A DNA stretch of 64,000 nt from Muribaculaceae bacterium Isolate-037 (Harlan) (lineage in GTDB: Bacteria > Bacteroidota > Bacteroidia > Bacteroidales > Muribaculaceae). The stretch covers positions 62,001 to 126,000 of the forward strand of contig RIAZ01000009.1 of assembly GCA_003762615.1 (NCBI GenBank), in the 5' to 3' direction. Below, piece by piece: positions 1 to 9,480 of the stretch; positions within the stretch are counted from its first letter, which is position 1; each line of letters starts with the position of its first letter. The notes below the pieces were generated by a model. That model ran no database searches. It was not told the origin of the DNA and was given only the letters and a program-made list of their open reading frames with translations. A program made the translations under genes and the position numbers.

Positions 1-114
1 GGTTTATCTGGCAGAATCGCGGTTTCAAATCTGAATGAATATCTTACTAAGGCTCTTGTGATGGTCGGATACCCACATGACGCTATCAGAATTGAACGGT
101 GTATTCCACTTTAA
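1..114 (+). CDS. C-terminal end of a phage protein (cut by window edge)
   Basis: Frame 1 is open from the first base to a TAA at 112-114 and gives 37 residues ending in IERCIPL. It lies directly upstream of the tape-measure gene, separated from it only by the opposite-strand gene at 111-563, so it is probably the last residues of a tail or head-tail protein of the late operon. The piece is too short for a family call. Its stop overlaps the end of the convergent gene by four bases. Confidence 0.4.
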   Translation, partial: GLSGRIAVSNLNEYLTKALVMVGYPHDAIRIERCIPL

Positions 115-563
115 TCAAAGACAAAAGATTCGTCAGGCAAGGCTGCAAAAACCTCATTGAAAATCAAGTCCACATCCCTGCGAAAATCGGCATAAGCGTT
201 ATATTCTATAACCAGACCTGCGCAGTTGTCGGAAATCGGTGTGCTTGTAGTCAGACCGAATAACCCGGATATGACTTTGCGCAACCCCATCCGCATCCTA
301 TCACCTGCAAGGGCTTTTGGGGAATACAAGTATAGCACAACAATAAGGAACTTCTTACGGTTGCGCACTAACATTGCGTCCTGTGGGCATCCCCTCCGGG
401 CGAATACACGTTTGTAGGCTTCGTGGATTGTCGGTAATAGAGCAAGGTCAGTAAGAATCGGTTCACCCAATTCTTCAAAAATTTGGGAAAACTCAAGAAC
501 TTTCTTGCGCATCGTCTTCAATGCTGCAATCTTTCCCATGTTAATTTTGGCTTCTTCGTTCAT
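111..563 (-). CDS. hypothetical protein, lone minus-strand gene in the tail module
   Basis: A 150-residue soluble protein that I do not recognise. The first third is helical and charged (KTMRKKVLEFSQIF); the middle has a short hydrophobic stretch (KKFLIVVLYLYSPKALAG), and the C-terminus is acidic. There is no signal peptide. It reads against the flanking plus-strand tail genes and has its own Bacteroidetes-type -7 element upstream at 625-632. That layout is typical of a moron or an insertion in a late operon, so expression in the lysogen is plausible. Alternatively it is a conserved regulatory or tail-assembly gene of this phage group. Confidence 0.65.
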   Translation of the reverse strand: MNEEAKINMGKIAALKTMRKKVLEFSQIFEELGEPILTDLALLPTIHEAYKRVFARRGCPQDAMLVRNRKKFLIVVLYLYSPKALAGDRMRMGLRKVISGLFGLTTSTPISDNCAGLVIEYNAYADFRRDVDLIFNEVFAALPDESFVFD

Positions 564-624
564 TTTGGCAGTAGGGTTAAAGGTTATTTACACCCTTTCT
601 GCACAATTTTTCTCTTTTACAATA

Positions 625-632
625 CAAAGTTA
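625..632 (-). promoter_or_regulatory. Bacteroidetes -7 box for the gene at 111-563
   Basis: On the minus strand the sequence is TAACTTTG, matching the TAnnTTTG consensus. A start near 618 would give a leader of about 55 nt to the ATG at 563. No clear TTTG is present at the -33 position, so this is a partial promoter match. The remaining gap 564-733 also holds a small GTGCG/CGCAC dyad around 661-690 just before the tape-measure gene. Confidence 0.4.
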
Positions 633-733
633 CGACTTTTTTCTGATAGTTTGCTATACGTGCGCGGAAAATAATGTGTAACGCGCACTTGAGCGGTAAA
701 TTGGCTAGTTGAAAATCACCAACATCAACCGAT

Positions 734-3700
734 ATGCCGCTTTTATCATTTGAAGTATATTCCAACTACGAGGAAGTGACAAGACTTCGCTCGGAGATTA
801 CGATGCTTGAAAACCGTCTGAGGTCTTTTGGCCCCGGTACTTCTATTTCAACCATCCGAGCATTGGAAGCACAGCTCCAATCAGCAAGGGCAAGGTTCAG
901 AGGACTTGCCTTAGATGCAGCGCAAGCCGGGGCTTCCCTTGAACTTAACATCCGCAAGGGTGCTAATGGCGCAATCGCAGCCATCAATGACTTACAGCAG
1001 AAACTTACTGACCCTATTCAGGGATTGACGCAGATAGCCGGTGTTGCCGGTCTTGGTATGTTCCTCAACAAAGTTAAGGATATTCGCGGTCAGTTTCAGT
1101 TGATGGAAACAAACATCAACACCCTCCTCGGCAGTGCTGAAAAGGGTCAGGCTATGATGGCAGACCTTACCGAGTATGCAAAGGTATCCCCACTTGACTT
1201 TCAGGGAACTGTCGGAGCGGCCCAGATGATGCTCGGCTTCGGTATTGACCAGCAGAAAATATTGCCATTTATGAAAGCCCTCGGTGATGTGTCTATGGGT
1301 GACGCACAACGTTTCCAATCCCTAACTCTTGCTTTCTCCCAGATGTCAGCAGCCGGCAAACTGATGGGTCAGGATTTGATGCAGATGGTAAATGCAGGTT
1401 TCCAACCTCTTGACCAGTTGGCTAAGGATACCGGCAAATCAATCGGTCAGCTCAAGGATGAAATGTCACAGGGCAAGATTTCAGCAGAAATGGTTCAGCA
1501 GGCATTTATCAACGCGACTTCCGAAGGTGGTAAATTCTTTAATATGTCGCAAGCCGCAACCGCAACGATTTCAGGTCAGATGTCGATGCTTGGGGATGCA
1601 ACTGACCTCATGTTTAATGACCTTGGAAAAAAATCTGAGGATGCAATCATCAAGGTTATTGAGGGTGCTACATGGATGGTAGAAAACTACGAAAAGGTAG
1701 GTGGTGTGTTGGGAACAGCAATCGCAACTTTCGGTATCTACAAGGCATCCGCTATGGCGAGTGAATTTGCCATAAAAGTTGCGGCCGAAGAAAGAAGCAA
1801 GGCGGTGGTTCAGGGCTTTGAAGAAGAAATCGCCAAAATGGAGGAATATCAACGTCAACGCGCACTGATGGCGTTTGATGAGGATGTTCGTGGCGCACTT
1901 GAAACCGGGTCTATTTCAACCGAGATGGCAGAGAAGATTCAGCTTCTACGCGAAGAAGTGAACGCACGGAAAGAGGCGGCACAGGCAGCGGTTGATGCGG
2001 CAAGAAAAGAGCAGTCAGCTATAAATGATGCTCTGCAAGCCGCCAATGAAAAGGTTGACAAGGCACAGGAAATGGTGGATATTGCCGAGCAAATCGGTGA
2101 TGCCGAAGACCAAGCAGCCGCAGCCGCAGATTTGCTTTCCGCTCAGATGGAACGTGAAGCCCTTACGACCCAACTTGCAAATTCGCAGACACAGGTACAC
2201 GAGGCTGAGATGGCTTTGGATACGGCTACCACCCAAGCAAACACCATTTCCCAAATCCAGCAGACCAATGCGACCAATGCCAATACCGCTGCCCAGAACA
2301 CCAACACAGTTGCGACCGGCAGAGGGCGCATCGCCACGGCTCTTTCCACAGCAGGAAATAAGATTGCTACCGTTGCCCAGTACGCCTATACGACTGCCAT
2401 CAATGCTTGCACTAAGGCATGGCACTCGTTGAAAGTTGCCTTTGCCACTAACCCCATCGGTTCAATCATCACGGCTCTGACAACCGCCATAGGTCTTTTT
2501 ATGACCTTTAAGAATGAAACCGAGGAAGCAAGCGCAGAGAGGGAGCGTTTCGGTGAAGCAGCCAACAAGACCAAAAGCAATGTCAACACCCTTTATTCTG
2601 TACTTGAGTCAGTCAATAAAGAAAGTAAGGTCTATAAGGATTCGGTAGATGAATTGCTTAAAAGTGTCAGGGAGTATGGAATACAAGTTAAGGACGAGCA
2701 AGATTTACTGAACCGTCTTAATGAAATCCGCGCACAACACATCGCCCTGATTGAAAAGGAGGGCGAAGCGCGACAGATTGCCAACCGAATAGCTTCTTAT
2801 GAGGAAGATAAGAAAAAGCATGGTGATGATTTCATTAAGGAGATGGCTGAAAGCATCGAAGATGAAAGCAAAAAGGATGCAAAGGATAATGCAGAACGTT
2901 TTGCCCGTATCATTGCTGACACCGTTGATAGGAAGAAAGCAGAACTTTTGCCCCTTGTGAATGAGCTTGAGCAGCTTCAAAAGGAGTATTCCAACGAATC
3001 CGCAAAGGGTGAGTATGCAAATCAGGCTCGCATGGCTGAACTTCATCAGCGTATCGCATCGCTCCAAACCAACATCGCAAAGACCGCAAACGAGGAAGCG
3101 AAGAATTACGCTAAGGCTATGGGTATGGCCGAAGATTACATCCTTGACATTAAGGACACTTCCAAGTTGGTAGGTGAACTTACCAAGCAGATAACCACTG
3201 CCGATAAGTTTATCACCCAGACAAAGGCTAATGCAAAGGCTGTGAATGATGCCCTTGAGCGAACAAAGGATGCCGCTCCACCTGTGGATTATTCAACGTT
3301 TGATTCTCAAAAACTGACAACGGAACTTACCAAAGTTTCAAAGGCGGTGGATGAAATCAATAAAACACCGGTTAAACCACTTGCAGACCCGATTGATATT
3401 CACGCACTGATAGAAACTGCACAGAAAGCGGAAGAAAAGATTGGTGACGTGGATAAGGCTTCTGCAACGCCCACAACTGATAATTCATCACTTGATGAAA
3501 CCGCTCAGAAAGGGGAAAAGGCAGAAGATAAAATCAAGGATATTGACAACACTGTCGCAACGCCCTACATCGATACCAAATATCTTGATATTGCGCTTTC
3601 CGAACTTGACAATATCAAAGTATCGCTTTCAGAGGTTGGCGGTCAGGTATTGAATACATCCGGTGCAGAACGTCAGCAACTTCAATCCCTTATCGCGAAG

Positions 3701-6700
3701 TATGGCAAGGATGGAAAGATTGCATCCGGCACAAAAATGTCAAAAGAAGATGCGGCTCTCTATAATCAAATTGTCCGCAATGCTCGTCTGCGTAGTAACT
3801 TCAATCTTGATGGCACTAAATACAAACTTAATTCCGAACAATCAGCCATTCACCAGCAGTTCATCGACCGTTATGGAACTTCTTTGAGTGAATCCAAAAT
3901 GTCGGATGTTGACAAGCGACTTTATCAGCAGTTGAAGAATGACCTCCGAGTAGGCGCATATAACGCCAATAAGAATAATCAGACCGGGGCGATGAAAGCT
4001 ATTAAGGAAGCTCTTGAAACGCAGATTAAGACGGCTAAAACTACCGAGGAATTTGCTAACATCCGCAAGTCCATCAACGCTCAGATGCAAAAGGTTGACC
4101 AAAGCAGTGAACTTTATAAGTATTATGAAAAGCAGTTGAAAGCCCTTGATAAAAGGGATAAGACTAAAAAGGATAAGAAAAACGGAAAGGATGACCCCAA
4201 GCAGAGAGCCTATGAACTTCGCAAGGCACAGCTTGAGGAAGAGAAGCGCACTACGGAACTTTTACAGGCTGAAAAGAATCGTCAGCGTGAACTTGAAATT
4301 GCACAGATGGAGGATAATTCCGAAAAGGAAATAGCCACCATTAAATTCACGTCTGAAAAGAAACGTCAGGCTCTTGAGGCTGAATTGAAAAAGGAAGCGT
4401 CCACTCTTGAGAAAAATGCCCTTCAAGAATGGATGAAAGGCGGTAAAGACCGCAAGGAATATCAGTATTATGCTCAATTCTCCGATACCCAGCTTGCTGA
4501 AATGCGCAAGCAATATCAGGAACAGGCAAGGGAGAATGTCGGCTATGATACCCAGCTTTCTCTTATCGCCAACAATGAGGCATCTGAATTGCAGAAAATC
4601 TATCAGACCGATGTCACTGCGATGCGTGATTATCTTAGGGAGTATGGAACATTTCAGCAGAAGAAGCTTGCCATTGCAGAAGAATATGCTGAAAAGATTC
4701 GCAATGCCCAGAATAAGGGTGAAGAATTGACTCTTACGGCCCAACGCGACACGGAAATAAGAAATCTTGAATCAAAGGCTATGACCAGTAAGATTGATTG
4801 GTATTCAGTCTTTGATAATGTCGGTGTCATTATGCGTGGTCAGCTTGAGCCACTCTATAAGCAGTTGCAGGAATATGTCAAGTCAGATGCTTTCAGAAAG
4901 TCCGGAGCTGACAATCAGCAGACGGTTATCAATGCGATGAAGAATCTTCGTACCCAACTCGGCACAACTGAATCATGGAAAGACCTTTCTTCTGCCCTTG
5001 CAGACTATCAGAACGCCCTTAATGAATTAAGGGTTGCGACTGAAAACGATACAAGGGTAAACGAGGAACTTGCAAAGTTGACCGAGGCTAAGAATACGGC
5101 TGACATCAATCTTGAAAAGGCAAGAAATAATGCAGATACAACTCCGGCTCAGTTGAAAGAATATACCGATGCCGTTGAAGCCGCTCAAGCAGCGATGGAT
5201 AATTATGCCGCCACTGTCGTTGCAAACAATCAGGCTATGCAGGAGGCACAGAATCAGGTTCAAAGCAGTGGCACACTATTATCAATGACCGCTAAGAATG
5301 TGATGCAACCTGTCAGTGAAATCTATACGTTCCTCAGTGGCGCAGGTCTTTCACAGTTGGCTGAACTATGGGGCGCATTTGACCAACTTAAAGGAGGCAT
5401 CGATGGACTGAAAGCACTCAAGGATATTGGGAAAGACACAAAGGAACTGCCGGCAGAACTTCCCGAGGGTCTTAGTAAAGCCGGTCTTATCGGTCAGATT
5501 ATTGCCGCAGTTCTTAAAATCCTTGACATCCTCAAGGATGGTGTGGGTACGCTTATATCTTCCATTCTTGATTCTGTATTCAATGCCATAAGCGGTATTA
5601 TCGACAATATCCTATCTGGTGAAATCTTCAAACAGATTGGAGAAAGCCTATACAAAGGTATTCTCGGAATATTCAAGTCAGTCTTCACAATGGGTGGTCT
5701 GTTTGATTGGTGGGGTAACGGTGAAAGTGATAAGAATCTTGAAAAAGATATTGAACGCCTGACAGCAACCAATGAGGCTCTTCGTAAGGCTGTGGATAAC
5801 CTTGCTACGGAAATGAGGGAAGCTGCTACTGCCGATATGGGTGACTTGTATCGTCAGCAGAAAGCCGATATTGAGCAGTCAATGAAGAATACCCAAGAAA
5901 TGATGCAGCGTTCTGGTGCAGCATATTCAAATGGCTTCTTAGGCATTGGTGGTCATAAGTCGTCTAATAACAAAATCAACAAAGGAATGAGCGGTTCTGA
6001 CTGGTCGCGCATATCCTCCATTGTTGGTAAATCCGTGCAGAGTGCCGGTGACTTCTGGAAACTCACGTCAGAACAGATGGCTAAGATTGCACAGAGCGCA
6101 CCTGACCTTTACGCCAAAATCAAGGGTCTTGCCGATGATGGCTACAAAGATGCGGCTCAGTTCATGGATGAATACATCGAATACTACAAGGAACTGGAAG
6201 AGCTTGAGACCGCTTTCAGGGAGTCGTTGACCGATGTTTCTTTTGATAGCGTCAAGGATGACTTCAAATCCCTGTTGCTTGATATGGAATCCGATTCTAA
6301 AGATTTCGCAAGCAACTGGGAAAAGATGATGCAGCAGGCCGTTATCAATAGCCTTATGAACTCCAAATATAATGACCTCTTGAAAAAGTGGTATGAGGGG
6401 TTTGCAGATGCTATGAATGATGACAATGGTCTGACCGAAGAAGAGCAAGCCAAACTGAAAAAGGAGTGGGACAGCATCGTAAATAGTGCCATAACTGACC
6501 GCGATAGTCTTAAAAAGGCTATGGGATGGGATGCCGGGAGTGCGTATTCGCAGGAGGCATCAAAAGCCGGTGTTACTACCATTACGGAAGATACGGGTCT
6601 TGCCATCATTGGCAGGATGACGGCAATGCAGGAAGCTGTGGAATCAATCAAGGCTACCGACAACATTTTTGCAATGACTCTTGCGGACATGACCGATGAA

Positions 6701-6883
6701 CTTATCCAGATTGCAATGGAATATAGCCGTTTCAACGTTCATCAGGATAACATCGAGCGTCAGCTTGCAAAAATCTACATCGAATTGCAGACTATCAGTG
6801 AAAACACTGGGGCGATTGTCAAGCCTATTCAGACGATGCAAGCTGACATTGCTGAAATCAAGAAAAATACTAAAAATCTCTAA
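734..6883 (+). CDS. phage tail tape measure protein
   Basis: A 2049-residue protein that sets tail length and is packed inside the tail tube. Residues about 100-300 carry the conserved tape-measure domain (QLMETNINTLLGSAEKGQ followed by KVSPLDFQGTVGAAQMMLGF and GKLMGQDLMQMVNAGFQPL). Long coiled-coil stretches rich in Ala, Glu, Lys and Gln cover 350-500 and 1140-1550. Two hydrophobic helical regions lie near 575-605 (NPIGSIITALTTAIGLFM) and 1595-1645. At the usual rule of roughly 1.5 angstrom per residue the tail would be about 300 nm, which suggests a long flexible (siphovirus) tail; that is inference. The next gene starts two bases after its stop, so the two are co-translated. Confidence 0.95.
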   Translation: MPLLSFEVYSNYEEVTRLRSEITMLENRLRSFGPGTSISTIRALEAQLQSARARFRGLALDAAQAGASLELNIRKGANGAIAAINDLQQKLTDPIQGLTQIAGVAGLGMFLNKVKDIRGQFQLMETNINTLLGSAEKGQAMMADLTEYAKVSPLDFQGTVGAAQMMLGFGIDQQKILPFMKALGDVSMGDAQRFQSLTLAFSQMSAAGKLMGQDLMQMVNAGFQPLDQLAKDTGKSIGQLKDEMSQGKISAEMVQQAFINATSEGGKFFNMSQAATATISGQMSMLGDATDLMFNDLGKKSEDAIIKVIEGATWMVENYEKVGGVLGTAIATFGIYKASAMASEFAIKVAAEERSKAVVQGFEEEIAKMEEYQRQRALMAFDEDVRGALETGSISTEMAEKIQLLREEVNARKEAAQAAVDAARKEQSAINDALQAANEKVDKAQEMVDIAEQIGDAEDQAAAAADLLSAQMEREALTTQLANSQTQVHEAEMALDTATTQANTISQIQQTNATNANTAAQNTNTVATGRGRIATALSTAGNKIATVAQYAYTTAINACTKAWHSLKVAFATNPIGSIITALTTAIGLFMTFKNETEEASAERERFGEAANKTKSNVNTLYSVLESVNKESKVYKDSVDELLKSVREYGIQVKDEQDLLNRLNEIRAQHIALIEKEGEARQIANRIASYEEDKKKHGDDFIKEMAESIEDESKKDAKDNAERFARIIADTVDRKKAELLPLVNELEQLQKEYSNESAKGEYANQARMAELHQRIASLQTNIAKTANEEAKNYAKAMGMAEDYILDIKDTSKLVGELTKQITTADKFITQTKANAKAVNDALERTKDAAPPVDYSTFDSQKLTTELTKVSKAVDEINKTPVKPLADPIDIHALIETAQKAEEKIGDVDKASATPTTDNSSLDETAQKGEKAEDKIKDIDNTVATPYIDTKYLDIALSELDNIKVSLSEVGGQVLNTSGAERQQLQSLIAKYGKDGKIASGTKMSKEDAALYNQIVRNARLRSNFNLDGTKYKLNSEQSAIHQQFIDRYGTSLSESKMSDVDKRLYQQLKNDLRVGAYNANKNNQTGAMKAIKEALETQIKTAKTTEEFANIRKSINAQMQKVDQSSELYKYYEKQLKALDKRDKTKKDKKNGKDDPKQRAYELRKAQLEEEKRTTELLQAEKNRQRELEIAQMEDNSEKEIATIKFTSEKKRQALEAELKKEASTLEKNALQEWMKGGKDRKEYQYYAQFSDTQLAEMRKQYQEQARENVGYDTQLSLIANNEASELQKIYQTDVTAMRDYLREYGTFQQKKLAIAEEYAEKIRNAQNKGEELTLTAQRDTEIRNLESKAMTSKIDWYSVFDNVGVIMRGQLEPLYKQLQEYVKSDAFRKSGADNQQTVINAMKNLRTQLGTTESWKDLSSALADYQNALNELRVATENDTRVNEELAKLTEAKNTADINLEKARNNADTTPAQLKEYTDAVEAAQAAMDNYAATVVANNQAMQEAQNQVQSSGTLLSMTAKNVMQPVSEIYTFLSGAGLSQLAELWGAFDQLKGGIDGLKALKDIGKDTKELPAELPEGLSKAGLIGQIIAAVLKILDILKDGVGTLISSILDSVFNAISGIIDNILSGEIFKQIGESLYKGILGIFKSVFTMGGLFDWWGNGESDKNLEKDIERLTATNEALRKAVDNLATEMREAATADMGDLYRQQKADIEQSMKNTQEMMQRSGAAYSNGFLGIGGHKSSNNKINKGMSGSDWSRISSIVGKSVQSAGDFWKLTSEQMAKIAQSAPDLYAKIKGLADDGYKDAAQFMDEYIEYYKELEELETAFRESLTDVSFDSVKDDFKSLLLDMESDSKDFASNWEKMMQQAVINSLMNSKYNDLLKKWYEGFADAMNDDNGLTEEEQAKLKKEWDSIVNSAITDRDSLKKAMGWDAGSAYSQEASKAGVTTITEDTGLAIIGRMTAMQEAVESIKATDNIFAMTLADMTDELIQIAMEYSRFNVHQDNIERQLAKIYIELQTISENTGAIVKPIQTMQADIAEIKKNTKNL

Positions 6884-6885
6884 GC

Positions 6886-7314
6886 ATGAATAAAATACCG
6901 GAACTTAAAATCAACAAATATTCTGTATATGATACCTTTGGGGTGCGTATGGGGGATGGTTTTCTTGATGCGCTGACCGAGCCATTGACATTAAAGGAAA
7001 ATATCGAAAACGAGTCGCGCCTTGAACACGGAAAACGCATCATTGTAGATGCTAATCCAAAGATTGCATCCCGTGAGTTGCTTCTGGATTTTACCATTAC
7101 CGGTAGTTCCAAAGAAGACTTTCTGCAAAAGAAAAATAGTTTTCTTGCTCTTATGTATAAGGGTGAAATCACGTTGCAAGTACCTCAAGAAAGCCCGGAT
7201 GTGTATCATCTGATATATCGTGGTAAAGGCACTGATTATGGAATGAATGCACAACGTACATTCTGCCACATGATGCTTAAATTCGTAGAGCCAAATCCTG
7301 CTAATCGTACATAA
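6886..7314 (+). CDS. distal-tail-like phage protein
   Basis: A 142-residue protein immediately after the tape measure, the usual place of distal tail (Dit) proteins. It starts with ELKINKYSVYDTFGVRMGDG and includes a beta-rich segment (SRELLLDFTITGSSKEDFL) like the N-terminal half of Dit proteins, where a deviation from a reference plane is encoded. There is no baseplate or receptor-binding gene to its right, because the plus-strand operon ends here at a terminator. The Dit assignment rests on position and fold pattern, not on a diagnostic motif. Confidence 0.6.
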   Translation: MNKIPELKINKYSVYDTFGVRMGDGFLDALTEPLTLKENIENESRLEHGKRIIVDANPKIASRELLLDFTITGSSKEDFLQKKNSFLALMYKGEITLQVPQESPDVYHLIYRGKGTDYGMNAQRTFCHMMLKFVEPNPANRT

Positions 7315-7332
7315 ACATACTTTTCCATAACT

Positions 7333-7368
7333 ATAAAGGGCGGTCGGTATTATCCAATCGCCCTTTAT
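7333..7368. terminator. bidirectional terminator between convergent phage operons
   Basis: A perfect 10-bp stem (ATAAAGGGCG with CGCCCTTTAT) and a 16-nt loop sit between the end of the tail operon and the end of the minus-strand early operon. Short T runs on both sides suit termination in either direction. Confidence 0.75.
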
Positions 7369-7794
7369 TTAATCCTTATCTTTTCTTTGAATATCAATGC
7401 GCCTTATGGTTGGTCTGGGATTTACAACACGAACCGTCAATGTAAGTTCCGATGATGGTTTGCCGTAATCAGAATCCTTTATCTCAAGAACAATGACTCC
7501 ATCCTGAATCATCTTCATCACCATTTCCTCTACCATATCTTTCAGACTTTGGTTAAAGACATATCTTTCTGCCGGTGAAATATTCAGCAGTTTCAATGAT
7601 TCTGATTCATCATACCTACCTATCCGGTGAAACATATTTTTGATATGTTCCACCTCCTTGTAAGATACAAAATACTTTATTCCAAATTGCTTATATTGCT
7701 CATTCAGACCGGGCATAATACCCTTTTCTCTGACTTTTTCCGCTTCTGCGAAAACATCAAGCAGGTTATTTATGAGATTGGGATTGATTGCCAT
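7369..7794 (-). CDS. hypothetical phage protein
   Basis: A 141-residue soluble protein at the 3' end of the early operon. The first 110 residues are mostly helical; the C-terminus is beta-rich and basic (LTLTVRVVNPRPTIRRIDI). I recognise no family. Its start overlaps the small membrane-protein gene upstream by 29 bases, consistent with coupled translation. Confidence 0.6.
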   Translation of the reverse strand: MAINPNLINNLLDVFAEAEKVREKGIMPGLNEQYKQFGIKYFVSYKEVEHIKNMFHRIGRYDESESLKLLNISPAERYVFNQSLKDMVEEMVMKMIQDGVIVLEIKDSDYGKPSSELTLTVRVVNPRPTIRRIDIQRKDKD

Positions 7795-7984
7795 ATTTCA
7801 TTCTTTCTCGTTTATGTTCACGCATCGCCCAAATCAATAGCCTTATCATCACGATAAACATAAGACCCATAAAAGCTATCATAAAATAATCTGTTTCATA
7901 GACAGCCTTTAATAAATCTGCGCTCATCTGAATTATTCCGAAGATGATGCCAGCAAGATATAACTTGAAATATTGAATGGTCAT
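7766..7984 (-). CDS. small two-helix membrane protein
   Basis: 72 residues with two hydrophobic segments (YLAGIIFGIIQMSADLL and YFMIAFMGLMFIVMIRLLIW) and a strongly basic C-terminal tail (REHKRERMKYGNQ). The size and topology fit a phage inner-membrane protein such as a holin or superinfection factor. No lysin gene is adjacent, so no function is assigned. It overlaps the next gene by 29 bases. Confidence 0.6.
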   Translation of the reverse strand: MTIQYFKLYLAGIIFGIIQMSADLLKAVYETDYFMIAFMGLMFIVMIRLLIWAMREHKRERMKYGNQSQSHK

Positions 7985-7989
7985 ATCAT

Positions 7990-8328
7990 TTACTTTTGGC
8001 TTATTTCCATATTAAGCATGATACAGTAGTTTGCCATATCAAGCAGAGTATCCTCGATGGTTTCGCCCTCTACAAGGGGAGTGTTTCCCTTAATGATGTT
8101 TTTAAGGCGATTGAACTTGTGCATGATAGGAGCGAAGCCGGCAACAACACCAAGCTCGCGCACAGTTTCCCCAAATGAATTGCCATAATCATGGTTCTTA
8201 GCGATAAAGATGTCGGTCATTTTGCTAACGGTATTCTTAAACGCCTTTACATCCGGAGATTTGTCGTCATTGACTGATTCTAAATCATTGGAGAAGTCAA
8301 TGACACGGGGATTATTGTTTTGTTCCAT
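7990..8328 (-). CDS. DUF1599-type (nucleotide modification associated domain 1) protein
   Basis: The pattern AKNHDYGNSFGETVRELG, then HKFNRLKNII and ETIEDTLLDMANYCIM, is characteristic of DUF1599 proteins, which are frequent in phages and are linked by genomic context to nucleotide or base modification. The biochemical role is not established. I chose ATG 8328 over the TTG nine codons upstream, which would overlap the previous gene by 44 bases instead of 17. It lies in the early operon with other small nucleotide-related genes. Confidence 0.75.
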   Translation of the reverse strand: MEQNNNPRVIDFSNDLESVNDDKSPDVKAFKNTVSKMTDIFIAKNHDYGNSFGETVRELGVVAGFAPIMHKFNRLKNIIKGNTPLVEGETIEDTLLDMANYCIMLNMEISQK

Positions 8329-8737
8329 TATGTAGATTTTTGATGATTGTTTCAAGTGCTTTTACCCGGTCTTTCAGACCTTTGTTTTCTTCGGATAGAC
8401 GGGTATTTTCGGTTGTGAGCTTTTCCACCACCCGTCTATTCTTTTTCGCTTCATTTGCCCTTTTGATAAGTTCATAGACGTATGCCCGGTGTGCCTTGTC
8501 TGCAATTAAAGGCTTCGCACCATCGTAGGCATCCATCAACTCATCTATTTCTTCATGCTGACGTTCCGAAAGAGCCTCAAGTCGTTTTATCTTTTCGGCT
8601 TGCTGGTCATTCATTCGCAATAGATGTGCGATGTACCGATTACGTTTCTTATCATGTTCCTTATACTTATCGATAAGGTAACGTAGCCTACATTCTTCAT
8701 TCATAAACTTGATATATTGGATTCCATCGTCATCCAT
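8312..8737 (-). CDS. coiled-coil phage protein
   Basis: 141 charged residues, almost entirely helical. Heptad-like patterns occur at 40-70 (EKIKRLEALSERQHEEIDEL) and 100-137 (KLTTENTRLSEENKGLKD). It has no membrane segment or catalytic motif, and I do not recognise a family. It could be a small scaffold or a regulator that dimerises through the coiled coil. It is tightly packed in the early operon, overlapping the DUF1599 gene by 17 bases and sitting 3 bases from the ThyX-like gene. Confidence 0.65.
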   Translation of the reverse strand: MDDDGIQYIKFMNEECRLRYLIDKYKEHDKKRNRYIAHLLRMNDQQAEKIKRLEALSERQHEEIDELMDAYDGAKPLIADKAHRAYVYELIKRANEAKKNRRVVEKLTTENTRLSEENKGLKDRVKALETIIKNLHNGTKQ

Positions 8738-8740
8738 AGC

Positions 8741-9385
8741 CTAATTGGAGAAAAGTAATTTATACTGGGCGAGTTCTTTCTGAAACATATCAGATTTGTT
8801 GTATCCGCAACATTTAAGTTCACAGCAGATACCTCCACGATAAACACATTTCTTTACAAGAAATGGAGCTAAGTCGGGGTCAACTTCTGCAATCTTGGAC
8901 TTTATAACCTGAAAGATTTCTCTTGTTTCAGGTGAAGCAGTGGTACAAAGACGGAGTTTTGCCATATCAATAAATGCTTGCGCATTTCCAAAAAGCAGAA
9001 GATTCACCTTTGTGTAGCGGTCTGAATTTTCTGCAAGCCAATTCAGAATATCACAGGCTTCTTCAATTCTTCCATCTGCGAGCAATTCGTTGACCTCTGC
9101 GATACGTTCCTTGAGATGGGGATTACCACCGCCGGGGCGGTCGATACGACAGGTTAATTGGTAAGGCTGTGAACCCACATGATGACGGATGAAATGGGTG
9201 CTTACAAAAAGAGGGATATTGTAACATTCCACCGTGAAGATTTGTGTCCTTATGATGGAGTGTTCCGTTTTGTAGGCACGTTTCAGGGTTATCTTACTTT
9301 CGTGACCGGATGTAAAACTGGCGGCAAGTTGCACAAGTTCCACACCGGTATGCTTCTTTACTATGATGTCATATTTATTTTCCAT
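8741..9385 (-). CDS. ThyX-like (FAD-dependent thymidylate synthase) protein with altered signature
   Basis: 214 residues with the overall layout of ThyX: an N-terminal beta/alpha half, then STHFIRHHVGSQPYQLTCR where ThyX has RHRxxSxxxxSxR, and a C-terminal helix pair (MAKLRLCTTASPETREIF) like the ThyX substrate-binding end. The third signature residue is His instead of Arg, and the second Ser position is Leu, so methylation of dUMP is doubtful. The protein may act on another pyrimidine or be a non-catalytic homologue. The C-terminus carries several cysteines (CVYRGGICCELKCCGYNK), unusual for the family. A related role in phage base modification is possible given the methyltransferases nearby. 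Confidence 0.6.
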   Translation of the reverse strand: MENKYDIIVKKHTGVELVQLAASFTSGHESKITLKRAYKTEHSIIRTQIFTVECYNIPLFVSTHFIRHHVGSQPYQLTCRIDRPGGGNPHLKERIAEVNELLADGRIEEACDILNWLAENSDRYTKVNLLLFGNAQAFIDMAKLRLCTTASPETREIFQVIKSKIAEVDPDLAPFLVKKCVYRGGICCELKCCGYNKSDMFQKELAQYKLLFSN

Positions 9386-9480
9386 TGCTTATTATTTTAT
9401 TTTTCAGCGGCCATGTGCGCATAGCACCGAGTCGCGCAAGTTGGTATTGTTCCTCAAGTGATAGTTTCTTTGATTGATGT

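Noticed and set aside
9383-9480. Short minus frame encoding HQSKKLSLEEQYQLARLGAM between two phage genes
   Set aside because: The peptide looks protein-like, but the only ATG is near its end and no recoding signal is clear at the stop of the upstream gene.
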